This document shows positions 42,927 through 53,261 of a DNA stretch of 64,000 nucleotides, one piece after another. This DNA is from Cristatella mucedo (lineage: Eukaryota > Bryozoa > Phylactolaemata > Cristatellidae), in assembly GCA_009760855.2 (NCBI GenBank), contig WPIO01000056.1:2750001-2814000 (forward strand), given 5' to 3'. Position 1 is the first letter of the stretch, and each line of letters starts with the position of its first letter. Made by a program: the position numbers and the translations under genes. Below the pieces are notes generated by a model. It had not been told where the DNA came from, searched no databases, and worked only from the letters and a program-made list of their open reading frames with translations.

Positions 42927-45604
42927 ATGGGTGCGTACGACCGTTTCTTGCTGTCCAGCGCCGAGGACCTGCGCTCGACCAATCTGTACGTGGCGGCGTT
43001 CGGCGAGCTCCTCGGCACCGCCTTTCTCACCTACTTCGGCTGCGGCTCCGTGGCGAGCACGAGCGGCAACATCGTCGGCATAGCGTTCGCTTTCGGCTTC
43101 GTCGTCGCCGCCGCCATCTGGATGCTGGCGAGCGTCAGCGGCGGCCACATCAATCCGGCCGTCACCATCGGCCTGCTGGTGGCGCGGCGAGTCAGCCTCG
43201 TGCGCGCCTTCGTCTACGTCGTGGCGCAGATCGTGGGCGGCATCGTCGGCGGCGCGCTGCTGCTCGGCCTCAGCTGCGGCTGGCAGGCGCAGCTTCCCAC
43301 CGTCACCGCGTGCTCGTTCGGCACGACGCAGCTCGCGGCCGGCGTCTCGCCGGCCGCGGGCTTCGGCATTGAGCTGCTCATCACGTTCCTCTTCGTCGCC
43401 ACCGTGATGGCCGTCGTTGACACGTCGCGCGCCGACCTGCACGGCAGCGGCGTCGGGCCGCTGGCCATTGGCGTCAGCATCTCGCTGGGTCAGCTCGTCG
43501 CGGTAAGCGTGCCAGTGTCGGCGGCGGCGGCGAGAGCGAGCGAGCGACGCGAGGTGCGGCGAGGCGACAGTCGACATTCACGCTCGAGCTGTCGCGGCGA
43601 CAGGCACGGTGACGTGGGGCTGCGTGGCGTCCGTTGGACTGGGAGGCCGGGGCGGCCTTCAACAGGGCATCTATAGTATATCTATCTTCTCTCTTCGGGG
43701 CACCTAGTATCCAGACGCACGCTCGCTCGCGAGCTCGCTAGCGAGCTCGCGAGCGAGCGGGGCTCGAGAACGCATTTCGCGAGCGCGGCCGTCCTGCGCC
43801 GGAAGCGAGCGAACGTCACCGCCTCCGCCTCCTCTCTCGATCTCCGATCATCGCAGAGAGAAAGCGGAAACGTAAAGCGTGTGCTCCACTCGCTCCCCGC
43901 GACGGTCGGAGCAAGAGAAGAGCGGAGGTGTCCGCCGTCAGTCACCCTCGCCTCCCGTTCGTCCGCGTAGCGATTCGGTACAAAAGCGGCGAAAAGCGTT
44001 CGCCGTCAGAAGATTAATGATCAATATCGCAAGTCGCGAATCGCCGGGCTGCTCTTTCGCCGCCCGAGCCACGCCCGCCGAAGGCGTCGCGTTGTTTAGG
44101 CGTCGCTCAGACACATTGATCAAGCGCGTGCCCGCAAGTGGCGTGCGAGGACGGCGGCCTCGAATGCCAGACACTTCCGTCATCCAAGGTTAAAGTGCTC
44201 ATTTGTCGGCAGGCGACGCTTTTTTCGGTCACCGGTTGCCAAGTGAGCCGTCATCGGCAGAGCCGTGCAAGTGTGCTTAACAGATGCTCGGAGGAGATTC
44301 GTTCCTGAAGCGTGAATCAGATGAACTTCCGCGGCTGAAGCCAATTTTATCAATTGAATGATTCCGCGGCTGAAGCCAATTTTATCAAATGGCGGCGCGA
44401 AGCGCCGGCACATTTACTCCTGAGAAACTGCGGTCGTTTGCGAGGCGCGGCGCGGCGCCGCCAGCTTCCTGTCGCGACTGTGGCGGTGGCGAGCGCGTTA
44501 CTCGTGACGTCGTTCGGTCGTCGCGCTACGAACCTAGTCAACACCTGGCGACAGCGCCTGGTTCCAGGTTATTTGATCTTTCCATAGTCTACTGGTCGCT
44601 TTCGTGCCGGCCTGCGCCGGATGTCCGGTAGAAGCTTTCGCCTATTCTGGCCAGACGCTCGCCGTAGCACGCGACCAGCAGGCCAGGCCGGCGGCCGCTT
44701 GGCGTTCGTTGCAGGTGCCGCTTACAGGAGCAGGAATGAACCCGGCAAGGTCGTTCGGTCCGGCCGTCATGGCGGGCCTCTGGCTGAACCACTGGGTAGG
44801 CAGCGCCGCCGCTGTGCTTCCGCCGCCGCTGTGCTTCCGCCGCCGCTGTGCTTCCGCCGCCGCTGTGCTTCCGCCGCCGCTGTGCTTCCGCCGCCGCTGT
44901 GCTTCCGCCGCCGCTGTGCTTCCGCCGCCGCTGTGCTTCCGCCGCCGCTGTGCTTCCGCCGCCGCTGTGCTTCCGCCGCCGCTGTGCTTCCGCCGCCGCT
45001 GTGCTTCCGCCGCTGTGCTTCCGCCGCTGTGCCGCGCCGCTGTGCTTCCGCCGCCGCTGTGCTTCCGCCGCCGCTGTGCTTCCGCCGCCGCTGTGCTTCC
45101 GCCGCCGCTGTGCTTCCGCCGCCGCTGTGCTTCCGCCGTACATTGATGCCGCCGCCGCTGCCGAAGCCGCGCCTCTGCCACGCCTCACCGACTTTCTTCT
45201 GACCAGGTCTACTGGGTAGGCCCGATCGTTGGCGGAATCCTGGCGGGCTTGATTTACGAGCTGCTTTTTTCCGGTAAGTCGGCACCTTCTTCGGCGTTCT
45301 TCAGCGTTAGGCGAGGCCGCGGCTGCGGCGCCGCGCGCTCGTTCTGTCGCTAGCTGCGACCGGCCGCCGCCAGGCGGCGGCGCGACTCGCCCACTCGCGT
45401 TGCCGAGCGGCTGGCTGGCGGTTAGGTTAACTCTCGGGCTCGCCATTTTCGCGCAGCCGCCTGGCTGGCTGGCTCACGTGATCACCTCCCGTACTTTTTG
45501 TCTTCTTGCACGCAGGCGACGCGTCTGGCGGCAAGTTCGTCTCTTGGATCAAAGACCCGCCGCCCAAGCGGCTGGCCGGAGCTAGCGCGTCGCCCACGCA
45601 GTGA
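42927..45604 (+). CDS. Aquaporin (water-channel type MIP), four exons, 270 aa
   Basis: Membrane water channel of the major intrinsic protein family. Exons 42927-43502, 44715-44795, 45207-45273 and 45516-45604 (TGA 45602-45604) are bounded by GT/AG and join in frame (phases 0, 0, 1). Half 1 has E27 in helix 1 (FGELLGTAF) and the first box [10 protein letters not shown] (N76-A78). Half 2 has E149 and the second box [14 protein letters not shown] (N201-A203, R204). The aromatic/arginine filter by spacing from the NPA boxes is F56, Q189, A198, R204. AQP1-like water channels have His where Q189 is, so selectivity may differ. There is no large loop E insertion as in glycerol channels, so a water-type pore is favoured. 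The cytoplasmic tail is short ([12 protein letters not shown]). The start ATG has a good context (GACCATGG). Intron 1 holds a 40-bp palindrome, intron 2 a 17-bp minisatellite. A broken tandem copy lies 5.6 kb downstream. Confidence 0.93.
43334..43358. repeat. Exonic hairpin in aquaporin exon 1
   Basis: CGCGGCCGGCG, loop TCT, CGCCGGCCGCG: an 11-bp perfect stem in the region coding for [10 protein letters not shown]. The duplicate copy has a longer version (51655-51691). Confidence 0.9.
43720..43759. repeat. Perfect 40-bp palindrome without spacer
   Basis: The arm CGCTCGCTCGCGAGCTCGCT (43720-43739) is followed directly by its exact reverse complement (43740-43759). It lies in aquaporin intron 1. 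Confidence 0.95.
44327..44388. repeat. 27-bp direct repeat, two copies
   Basis: TTCCGCGGCTGAAGCCAATT with seven further identical bases occurs at 44327-44353 and 44362-44388 in aquaporin intron 1. Confidence 0.9.
44804..45138. repeat. 17-bp minisatellite (GCTGTGCTTCCGCCGCC) in aquaporin intron 2
   Basis: About 20 units, nearly identical, with three shorter units (14 or 13 bp) around 45000-45045. As 17 is not a multiple of three, all frames show a 17-residue periodic peptide; these ORFs are artefacts. The array starts 8 bp after the exon 2 donor. Confidence 0.97.
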
Positions 45605-47384
45605 CGTCATCAGAGAGAAGAGCGCGGAAGAAGGCGACGCATCGCGTCCTGCTTCCCTCCATTCGCTGCTTCATTCGCTGCTCGGATTGGAGCGCTGCAG
45701 CGCTGCAGAGGTCGCGCGCCGACTTGACTGCGGCGGCCAGCCCGGACGGCGACGTCTCTGACTGACCGAGAGAGAGGCTCGGCGGCGGCGAGCGGCGGTC
45801 GGGGGGAGGGAGGGCGCGAGACTGCTTTTGAAGTACCTACCGCGGCGCCGCCGCGCTACGGCCAGCGAATGCATTGAATGTCTCCGCTTCGGTTGCTGTT
45901 GAATACACTTTACCGTGGCGGCGACAACGGAAGCACTATTAAGCGAAGCGGCGCTGCTTCGTCGAGCGTCCGCTCGCGAGCTGGCGCGACGCTGTCGGGC
46001 GGAGCGAGCGGTGCAGCGCTCGCGCGAGCCTCGCGCCGCGATGTCCTACGCGAGAAAAGGCGTGAGCCACCGCCGCCGCTTTTGCCGGTCAAAGTCGCCG
46101 GCTCGCCTTCTCGCTCGCAAAGTCAAGGCCGTCGCTGCCACGCGTCAGCTCAGCCGCCTTCGCAACGCTTTCGCGCCTTGACTTTGCGGCGGTTCCTACG
46201 GTGGCGCCCGGATGCCGCCACCGTCGCTGGCGCGCGGCTTGAGCGGCGTTCTGAGGATGACCACAAAAAAAAGTGCAACGTTCCTTGGCACCCCCAGCAA
46301 TCTAGCGCGCCGCCACGTGACGGGTCAGACGCACTGCCGGTTCGTTCGTCTGCAACGCAGCGGGCCGTCGCAGCCGGCCATTGCCGGAACCGTAAAGGTT
46401 GCGTCCGGTCCAGGCAGGCCCTGCCTCAAAGGAGGCGCATTGCCTGCCGACGATTGCACGATATCCCGACTTTTTTTTGAGAGACGGCCCAGCGGTCGCC
46501 GCCGCAGCCGCTGTAGCCGTACCTCGCGTAGGTCTGCCGCCAGGCACACCCACCGAGGGGCTGCCCTCACTCAGCCTATGACGGACGCCTTCAGTGGAGA
46601 TCGTCCCACCAGTCGTCGCGAAAATCACACCGACCCGCGCCGCCCCCTCCCCGCCGCCAGCGAGATCGGGGGGGGGGGCCCTTGCGGTCCAATCTGCCGC
46701 AACCGGACAGACGCCGCGAATATACCGGCCGCCGAGCTTCTTGATCGCGGAGGCGTTGAACGAGGCGAAGCTGCGATGGAGGGATCGCCCCGATCGCCGA
46801 TCGATCGACGCCGGCAGCGCGGCTTCAAGATGCGCGACCGGTACGCGCCAATAGGGGGCGCCAATTGATGGGGCAAAGACAGACGGTGGCGACGAGGCGC
46901 CGACAAGGACGCCGCTAGACCAGTGACGCGCCGGCTCTCTCCGGGTGCTGAGCCGCGGGGGCCCACCCAAGGCGCTCCCGCCGCGCTCAGCGCTGGAGCG
47001 GGGGCGGGTCTCTTGGCTTGCGGCTGTTACGATGGCGGCGGCGCGGGTTCCCGCGTCCTCTTGGCTTGCGGCTGCTACGATCGCGGCGTGCGGGTTCCCG
47101 CGTCCGGTCGGGACTAGTCCGAAAACGCCGCGCGCTCAGTAGCCGCCACGCGACGAATTCTGGCGACACCTGAAGCCGGTTGCACGGCTAGCGTAGGTGC
47201 TGCACCAATGTACGAAGGTGTCGGGAACGTTGCAGCGACGAAGAACGGCCCGTAGCTTAGCATAACAAGGCCATTACAAAACGCACCACGTGTCTTATTT
47301 ATAGCAGCAGCGGACGGTTACAGACGTTCAACAGCGGCCATAACGCGTCTCCGACGCCGGAAAATAGCCGCCAACGATGAGGAA
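45605..47384. other. CpG-rich region downstream of aquaporin, no gene established
   Basis: It probably contains the aquaporin 3'UTR, but I see no clear AATAAA close to the stop. Overlapping frames on both strands (45878-46480, 46212-46868 plus; 46302-46970 minus) reflect composition. A T run (about 46470) and a G run (about 46670) interrupt any single frame. I find no convincing family motif. Confidence 0.4.
47020..47114. repeat. Tandem duplication, about 48 bp unit
   Basis: CTCTTGGCTTGCGGCTGTTA at 47020 is repeated as CTCTTGGCTTGCGGCTGCTA at 47068, each continuing to GGGTTCCCGCGTC. Confidence 0.9.
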
Positions 47385-47760
47385 TGCAATGTAGACCTCT
47401 CCTTCTGTAACTACAAAAGCCACAAGATTAAGTTGGTGCTATGCAGGAGACTCTGCTCATTCAAAGCGTAAGCGGCTTCCGGCGCGCATGCGCGACTTTA
47501 TCTCGTGCGGTGAAAAAAGTGAGCACAGCTGAGTCTGGCAGGCAGCCGAGGAAGTGAGCTGTTAGCACGGCCGTAACAACGATGGGCGGCTGGAATGATT
47601 GTGCCACAGTCGGCAGCAGGAGAGTAGGTGTCATTGCGTGCGAGTTGTGATCCACAGTCTAGGACTTGCCCAGCTGAAGCTTCTGTCGCCAACGGTCTTT
47701 CAGCGTAGAAATATAAAGGTAATTTGCTTTCCATACAGGACCAGCGCACACGAGGAGGCA
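47385..47760 (-). mobile_element. LINE family B 3' end
   Basis: The minus-strand tail is diverged (AATGCAATGTAGACCTCTCC...CTGTAACTACAAAAGCCACA). Then GTAAGCGGCTTCCGG, GCCAACGGTCTTTCAGCG and ATACAGGACCAGCGC. Only the last ~370 bp. Confidence 0.72.
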
Positions 47761-48366
47761 GAAACTGGTGCAGCAGTTAGTACGAAGGAGCCAAGCCGTG
47801 GCGCGGGCATTATGAGACAGCTTGAGAACTTGGCTCAGTATCCGTTAATAAACAGTAAGCCGTCGCGGCTCCGTCGGCAAAAGAGACGCATGGCTGAACC
47901 TCTTGAGGTTCGTTTACTATCCATGCAGCCATATTCATCACCAGCTAAGTAGTTTTTTGGTAACCCAAATTGAACTGTAATACTCCACAGTCTAGACAGA
48001 ACCAGGCATTATTTCATTATTAGATTTTTTTGCAAGCCATCGCGATGGACGGACAGTCGCATACGACGAGTCGAGTGGATCGAGCGATTGCTAGTCACGC
48101 GATGGCTAAGTGGTCTTATGGAAACTTTCAAGTTTGGTCACTTGTCAAATACGGTGCCTCAGTTTCGAGCAGACGGTGACGATAACTAGAGAGCATCGCC
48201 GAAGAGCAAATTCAACCGCAGCTGCGAATATTTTCGGGCCAAGGCTCCGGAGGCCAAGGACGAGGCTCCTGGACGGGTTAACCGGAAAATAAAACGCGAA
48301 AAACCTCTGCCGCCAGCCGAGGAGACACCTGCCGGACGGGTGCTCCCTCAAACCGCAGCAGTCATT
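47761..48366. other. Spacer, no gene established
   Basis: A short frame (47810-47950, with SRLRRQKRRMAEPLEVRL) ends in TAG but has no support beyond being open. It may be a LINE B leftover. Confidence 0.3.
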
Positions 48367-51147
48367 TAATAATGATAATAATATTAATAATAATGTACTT
48401 GATAAAGTGCCCTCAGAGAACTTAATCTCCTTCTAGGCGCTGTACATTTGCTGCAAAGGGAAATGCAATTAAATGGTAAGTAAAAGCATGCTTGAAAAAT
48501 AAACAAAACGAATAACATGGTTAGGGGTGACATGCACAGGGTCAGCAAGCAAATGTGGTTAGTGGCAGCATGCACAGTGTCAGCACGCGTAAGCACGTGA
48601 AGGACGAATCACAGGGACCTACTAAAGGCTGTCCTAAATAGGTGTGTTTTTAAGTTTCTTTTAAATGTGGTCAGGTCAGGGGATGTTCTGACGCAGGTCG
48701 GGAGGGAGTTCCAGGCTTTGGGAGCTTACGAACTAAATGCATGGTCTCCAAAGGATTTGAGGTTTGTACGAGATATTTCTAGACTGTTGGATTCCGAAAA
48801 GCGGGTGGTACGATGCTTAGCCTGATGGGGTAGTATATCTGACAGATAGGCTGGAGCCATAGAATGAAGGGACCTAAAAGTGAGCGACAAAACCTTGAAG
48901 TCAATCCGTTGCTTGACTGGTAGCCAGTGCAGGTCGGCGAGAAGTGGAGTAACGTGGCAACTGCGACGCTCACGACAGACAAGCCTAGCTGCAGAGTTTT
49001 GCACCAGCTGCAATCGCCTGATCGCACATGCTGGTAGGCCAGTAAGCAGTAAGTTGCAGAAGTCGAGACGAGATGTCACGAATGCATGGACCAACTTGGA
49101 CGTGGTATCTTTATCTAAACAAGCCCGAATTTTAGCAATATTATGAAGCTGAAAGTAGGCAGATTTGACTGTGGAGCTGATATGGTCGTCTAACGAGAGG
49201 TCGCTTTGGAATATGACACCAAGATTTTGAGCTGATTCGACAGGAGATATGCTGGCAGAGCCAATTTTGAGCGTCAGCCTTTCCAATTTCTGAATCACAC
49301 TGGGTTTGCCCATAACTAGTAAGTTAGTTTTGTCATCGCTTAGTTTTAGAAAATTTGCTGCCATCCATGCGGGGATGTCATCAATGCATGCAGAAAGTGA
49401 GTTGAGAGAATTTGAGGTGCTCGAAGGCTGGGAGGGATCAAAGCAAAGGTACAACTGAGTGTCATCCGCATAGAAGTGAAAGCTTAGATTGTGCTTGGCA
49501 ATCACATCAGCAAGAGGGAGAGTATAAACCGTGAAAAGAACCGGACTTAGCACGGAGCCCTGAGGTACTCCATATTTCAGAGGTACTTCAGATGATCTTT
49601 GTCCATTCACGTCAATACTCTGGAGTCTCACACTGAGATAGGACCTGAACAACTGCAGAGCAGTGCCAGTGATGCCCAGGCGAGATGAGATGAGAGGTGC
49701 TCTACAAGTATTTTGTGATCGATGGTATCAAAAGCTGCCGAAAGATCGAGCAAAACAAGAAGATACACTCTACCCATGTCTGCATTCCTAAGTAGGTCGT
49801 TGTATACCCGAAGCAATGCTGACTCTGTGGAGTGATTAGCTCTGAAGCCAGACTGGAACTTACTAGCAAGGTGTGAGCTTTCGATATACGAGTTCAGCTG
49901 GTCTGCCACGACCCGTTCCAGTGTCTTTGATAGGAATGGTAGAAGGGAGACTGGGCGGTAGTTGCTCAAGTTCTCTTGGTCTAGTGTTGCTTTCTTGAGG
50001 AGAGGACTGACTACAGCTTTTTTGAATGGTGCTGGGACATGACCTGAGGCTAATGACATATTAATGATGTTAGTTATGCATGGCAGCAGCAGATCAATGC
50101 AATGTAGGAGCAGGGCAGTGGGAATAGGGTCCAGTGGACTTGTTGTCTTCTTTGATTGAGATACGAACTTTAGGACTAGATCACTAGTGACCTGCTTAAA
50201 TGTAGACATTGAGGTGCAGCCAGGAACCGAGGAACAGCATTCTAGTGGGGAGGTTGTCATCGCAGAGATGGATTCCCTGATCTTGTCTATCTTCTGCACA
50301 AATAATCGAGGGAAGCGATCGACTAGATCATCACAAGGATCATCAGGTAAGGAGCTAATCTGGGAACGGTTGAGGAGATGGTTTAACGTCGACATCGGCA
50401 TTTTTGGATTGTGCATCTGTGATTCAACAATGTTTCTATAGAAGCTAGACTTCGCCTTTGCTAGGATCGATTGGTACGACCTACAGTAGTCTTCATAAGC
50501 CTGTCGATGGACAGCTAGTCCGGATCTTTTGTATGCTTTTTCAAGCTTTCGTTTAGTAGACCTGGCTAGATTAATGTCTGTGGTAAACCATAGGCCGTCT
50601 GGGCGGGGGCGCACAGTGCGCTTTGTCAGAAGTGTAAACTCATCGAACGTGTCAGCTAGTATTTTGTTGTAGCTATCCACCAATGATGACAGATCGGAGG
50701 GAGGACTGAGCAGCAGAGTCGAAGCAGATATTCTCGCACGGACAGCATCGATGTTAAGGGTCTTGAGGTATCGCGATTCACAGGTTATTTTAGAGGAGGA
50801 TTTGGGCAAACACTGTAGATTGAATGAGATCTGCATGTGGTCAGATAAGCAGGATTTTGTAATAATTGGTGATGACAAAGTGCAGTTGTATGAGAAGATC
50901 TGGTCGAGTGTGTGACCCTTGATGTGGGTAGGGCCATGCACATGAGCCATAAGAGACAATGAGTCAGTCAATGCACGAAATTCGGTGCTGAAAGCGTCAG
51001 ATACGTTATCAAAGTGAACGTTGAAATCACCCATAACGAGGAAGGATCGATTTCTTGCACACAGAATCAAAATGAGATCGGAGAAATCTGAGATAAAGGA
51101 GGATTTGGTACCTGGTGAGCGATAGATTTAGCGCATTTGCAGTCGCC
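48367..51147 (-). mobile_element. Longest LINE family A copy, 5' truncated, one clear frameshift
   Basis: L2-clade non-LTR retrotransposon. Read on the minus strand from 51070, it has the C-terminal part of an APE endonuclease (FLVMGDFNVHFD, then SDHMQISFNLQ), a linker, then RT (NYRPVSLLPFLSKTLERVVA, FRANHSTESALLRVYNDLL, LLDLSAAFDTIDHKILVEHL). After a 5-bp tandem duplication (about 49681-49697, GAGAT repeated) the frame shifts to the ORF at 49652-48726 with GVPQGSVLSPVLFTVYTLPL, FHFYADDTQLYLCF and the C-terminal domain. The 3'UTR, hairpin and (ATT)n tail end at about 48367. The N-terminal endonuclease half is missing. It is the best-preserved copy in the window, with only this frameshift obvious. 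Confidence 0.93.
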
Positions 51148-51244
51148 GCGTCGACTCATCTTTTCCCGGTCCTTGCGCGTGCCATTAGTCAGCATTGTCG
51201 CTGTCGTAGTGGTCGCCTCCGGCCACGACGACCGTTTCTTTTTC

Positions 51245-51996
51245 ATGTACGACCGTTTCTTGGTGTCCAGCGCCGAGGACCTGCGCTCGACCAATCTGTA
51301 CGTGGCGGCGTTCGGCGAGCTCCTCGGCACCGCCTTTCTCACCTACTTCGGCTGCAGCTCCGTGGCGAGCACGAGCGGTAACTTCGTAGGCATAGCGTTC
51401 GCTTTCGGCTTCGTCGTCGCCGCCGCCATCTGGATGCTGGCGAGCGTCAGCGGCGGCCACATCAATCCGGCCGTCACCATCGGCCTGCTGATGGCGCGGC
51501 GAGTCAGCCTCGTGCGCGCCTTCGTCTACGTCGTAGCGCAGATCGTCGGCGGCGCGCTGCTGCTCGGCCTCAACTGTGGCTGGCAGGCACAGCTTCCCAC
51601 CCCGCCGCTGCCGACGCCGCCAGCGCCGCCTCCCGAGTGCTCATTAGGCGCGACGCAGCCCATGGCCGGCGTCTCGCCGGCCATGGGCTGCTTCGGCATT
51701 GAGCTGCTCACCACGTTTGTCCTCGTCGCCACCGTGACAGCCGTCTTCGACACGTCACGCGCCGACCTGCATGGCACCACCATTGGCCCGCTGGCCATTG
51801 GCGTCAGCGTCGCGCTCGGAGCGCTCGTTGCGATAACACATAAGATATAAAGCGATAGCATAGTAAGATACATATCAATAATCTTATAATATTAAATTAA
51901 ATATTTAATTGAACCCGGCAGGACAGGGCACCGCCGGCTAATGTATATATACTAATTAAAAATCTTTTCCTCGATAATATATATAATATAGTATTG

Positions 51997-52027
<31 letters not shown>

Positions 52028-52595
52028 TATTCTTATATCATTAATACTATGTTATATACTACATAATGAGATATATATGTATATATCTTATTATATAGTG
52101 AGCAAGAGCGCTTTTCTTGAGCGCGGCCGTCCTGTGCTGAGCGGACAGAGAACCGTCTCCCCTCTCGTCCGGCGGAGACGCGCGAGCACTCGCTAGGTGC
52201 TCGAGGTCGAAACGCACGAGGCGCCCGCCGCCGCCGCCAAAGGAGGCACTTCTCGCCGGCACTGTTCGGCGACGCCGGCCGCCGCGCGGCCTCCCTCCCC
52301 CCCCCGAGGCCAGTCGGCCACGCGCGCACTCGTTCGGTCGCTAGCGGCGACCCAGCTATGGGCGACCCCCTTTGGCTCGGGTCGCAGCTATGCGGCCCGG
52401 CGGCGGCATAGGTGCCTGCTCGCGTCGCCGCCGAGTGGCGAGCGAGCCAGCCGGCTGGCTGGCTCGCGCGATCACCTCCCGAACTTTGTCGTCTCGCACG
52501 CAGGCGACGCGTCTGGTGACAAGCTTGGCTCTTAGATTAAATACCCGCCGCCTAAGCGGCTAACCGAAGCTAGTGGCTCGTCACCCACCAAGTGA
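51245..52595 (+). pseudogene. Broken tandem copy of the aquaporin gene (exon 1 and exon 4 only)
   Basis: Exon 1 (51245-51832, 196 codons) is open and very similar to the intact gene: [48 protein letters not shown]. Differences include loss of GIVG in loop C, an inserted Pro-rich PPLPTPPAPPPE, and Ala for the filter Gln (LGALVA). The GT donor after GTTGCG is AT here, and the frame runs on to TAA at 51850. Exons 2 and 3, with the second NPA box, are absent. An exon 4 remnant with its acceptor (CACGCAG) lies at 52504-52595; its Trp codon is TAG (52533-52535), but the rest keeps frame to the usual TGA. Pieces of introns 1 and 3 (GAGCGCGGCCGTCCTG near 52118; GCTGGCTGGCTCGCGCGATC near 52455) are still aligned. 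Parts between are AT-rich filler including (AT)n at about 52000-52030. Confidence 0.88.
51655..51691. repeat. Perfect 17-bp exonic hairpin in the aquaporin copy
   Basis: GCAGCCCATGGCCGGCG (51655-51671), loop TCT, then its exact reverse complement (51675-51691). It is the counterpart of the 11-bp hairpin at 43334. Confidence 0.95.
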
Positions 52596-52659
52596 CGCCG
52601 ACGGCGTCAAGAGAAGGAGAGAAGGAGAGAGTTTGTGACAGTTCCATAGTTATGCACAC

Positions 52660-53230
52660 AAACCACAAAAGACAGTGAATGAATCCAGTCACTGCACGAA
52701 ATTCGGCGCTTAAAGCGTCAAGTTGTAAAAATGAGCGTTAAAACCATAACCCTTAACGAAGAAGTATCGATTTCTTGCACGCATAATCGAAATAGGATCA
52801 GAGGCAAGGGAGAACTTGAGTACCTGGGGGGCGGGGCGTTAGACTACTGCCACTATTGGCAGCTTGTTGGTCGTCAGGGACAATGAAAACCATAGATTCC
52901 AAAGTCTGCTCCGAGGAGACTGCACATGGGTGGTTGAAATTGAGGAAGGAACGGCGACAGGGGCGACTTAACCGCCAGTTTCCTTTGATCCTAGGGAAAT
53001 AAACGCTAAATCTGTCGGGACGGCGTCTGCTATGGTCTAAAAGTTAAGTGGATTTCAGCCAGGTCTCGGTCAAAGCGAACAGGTTGAGAACGGCGCCAGC
53101 CAATCAATCATGTCTTTTTATTTTTATGTGTTATTATTAACACTGCCGTATGCTATTATTAGGGGTTTACTTCACTTTCATTTGAGCGAGCATTTTAGAG
53201 ACAAGCGTCAACGTGGGCCGCCCGGGTTAT
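52660..53230 (-). mobile_element. LINE family A 5' fragment (endonuclease region), diverged
   Basis: The minus strand matches 50960-51060 (CACGAAATTCGGCGCTTAAA, GATTTCTTGCACGC) and farther 5' the region seen at 27700-28020 (CAGGTCTCGGTCAAAGCGAA as the ETWL-coding word). The frames are broken. Confidence 0.65.
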
Positions 53231-53261
53231 AGCAGACCTAATCACGTGACCCTTTCATTAG

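Noticed and set aside
42557-43577. Minus-strand ORFs opposite aquaporin exon 1
   Set aside because: Antisense shadows of a GC-rich coding exon; the plus strand encodes a clear MIP protein, and the same shadow appears opposite the copy at 51.2 kb.
44589-45446. Long periodic ORFs on both strands over 44.6-45.4 kb
   Set aside because: They are translations of the 17-bp minisatellite in aquaporin intron 2; all frames show a 17-residue period.
46302-46970. Minus-strand 222-codon ORF with an IFATTGGTIS word resembling an asparaginase signature
   Set aside because: Only this short word fits; nothing else of the family is present, and the DNA is CpG-rich with open frames on both strands.
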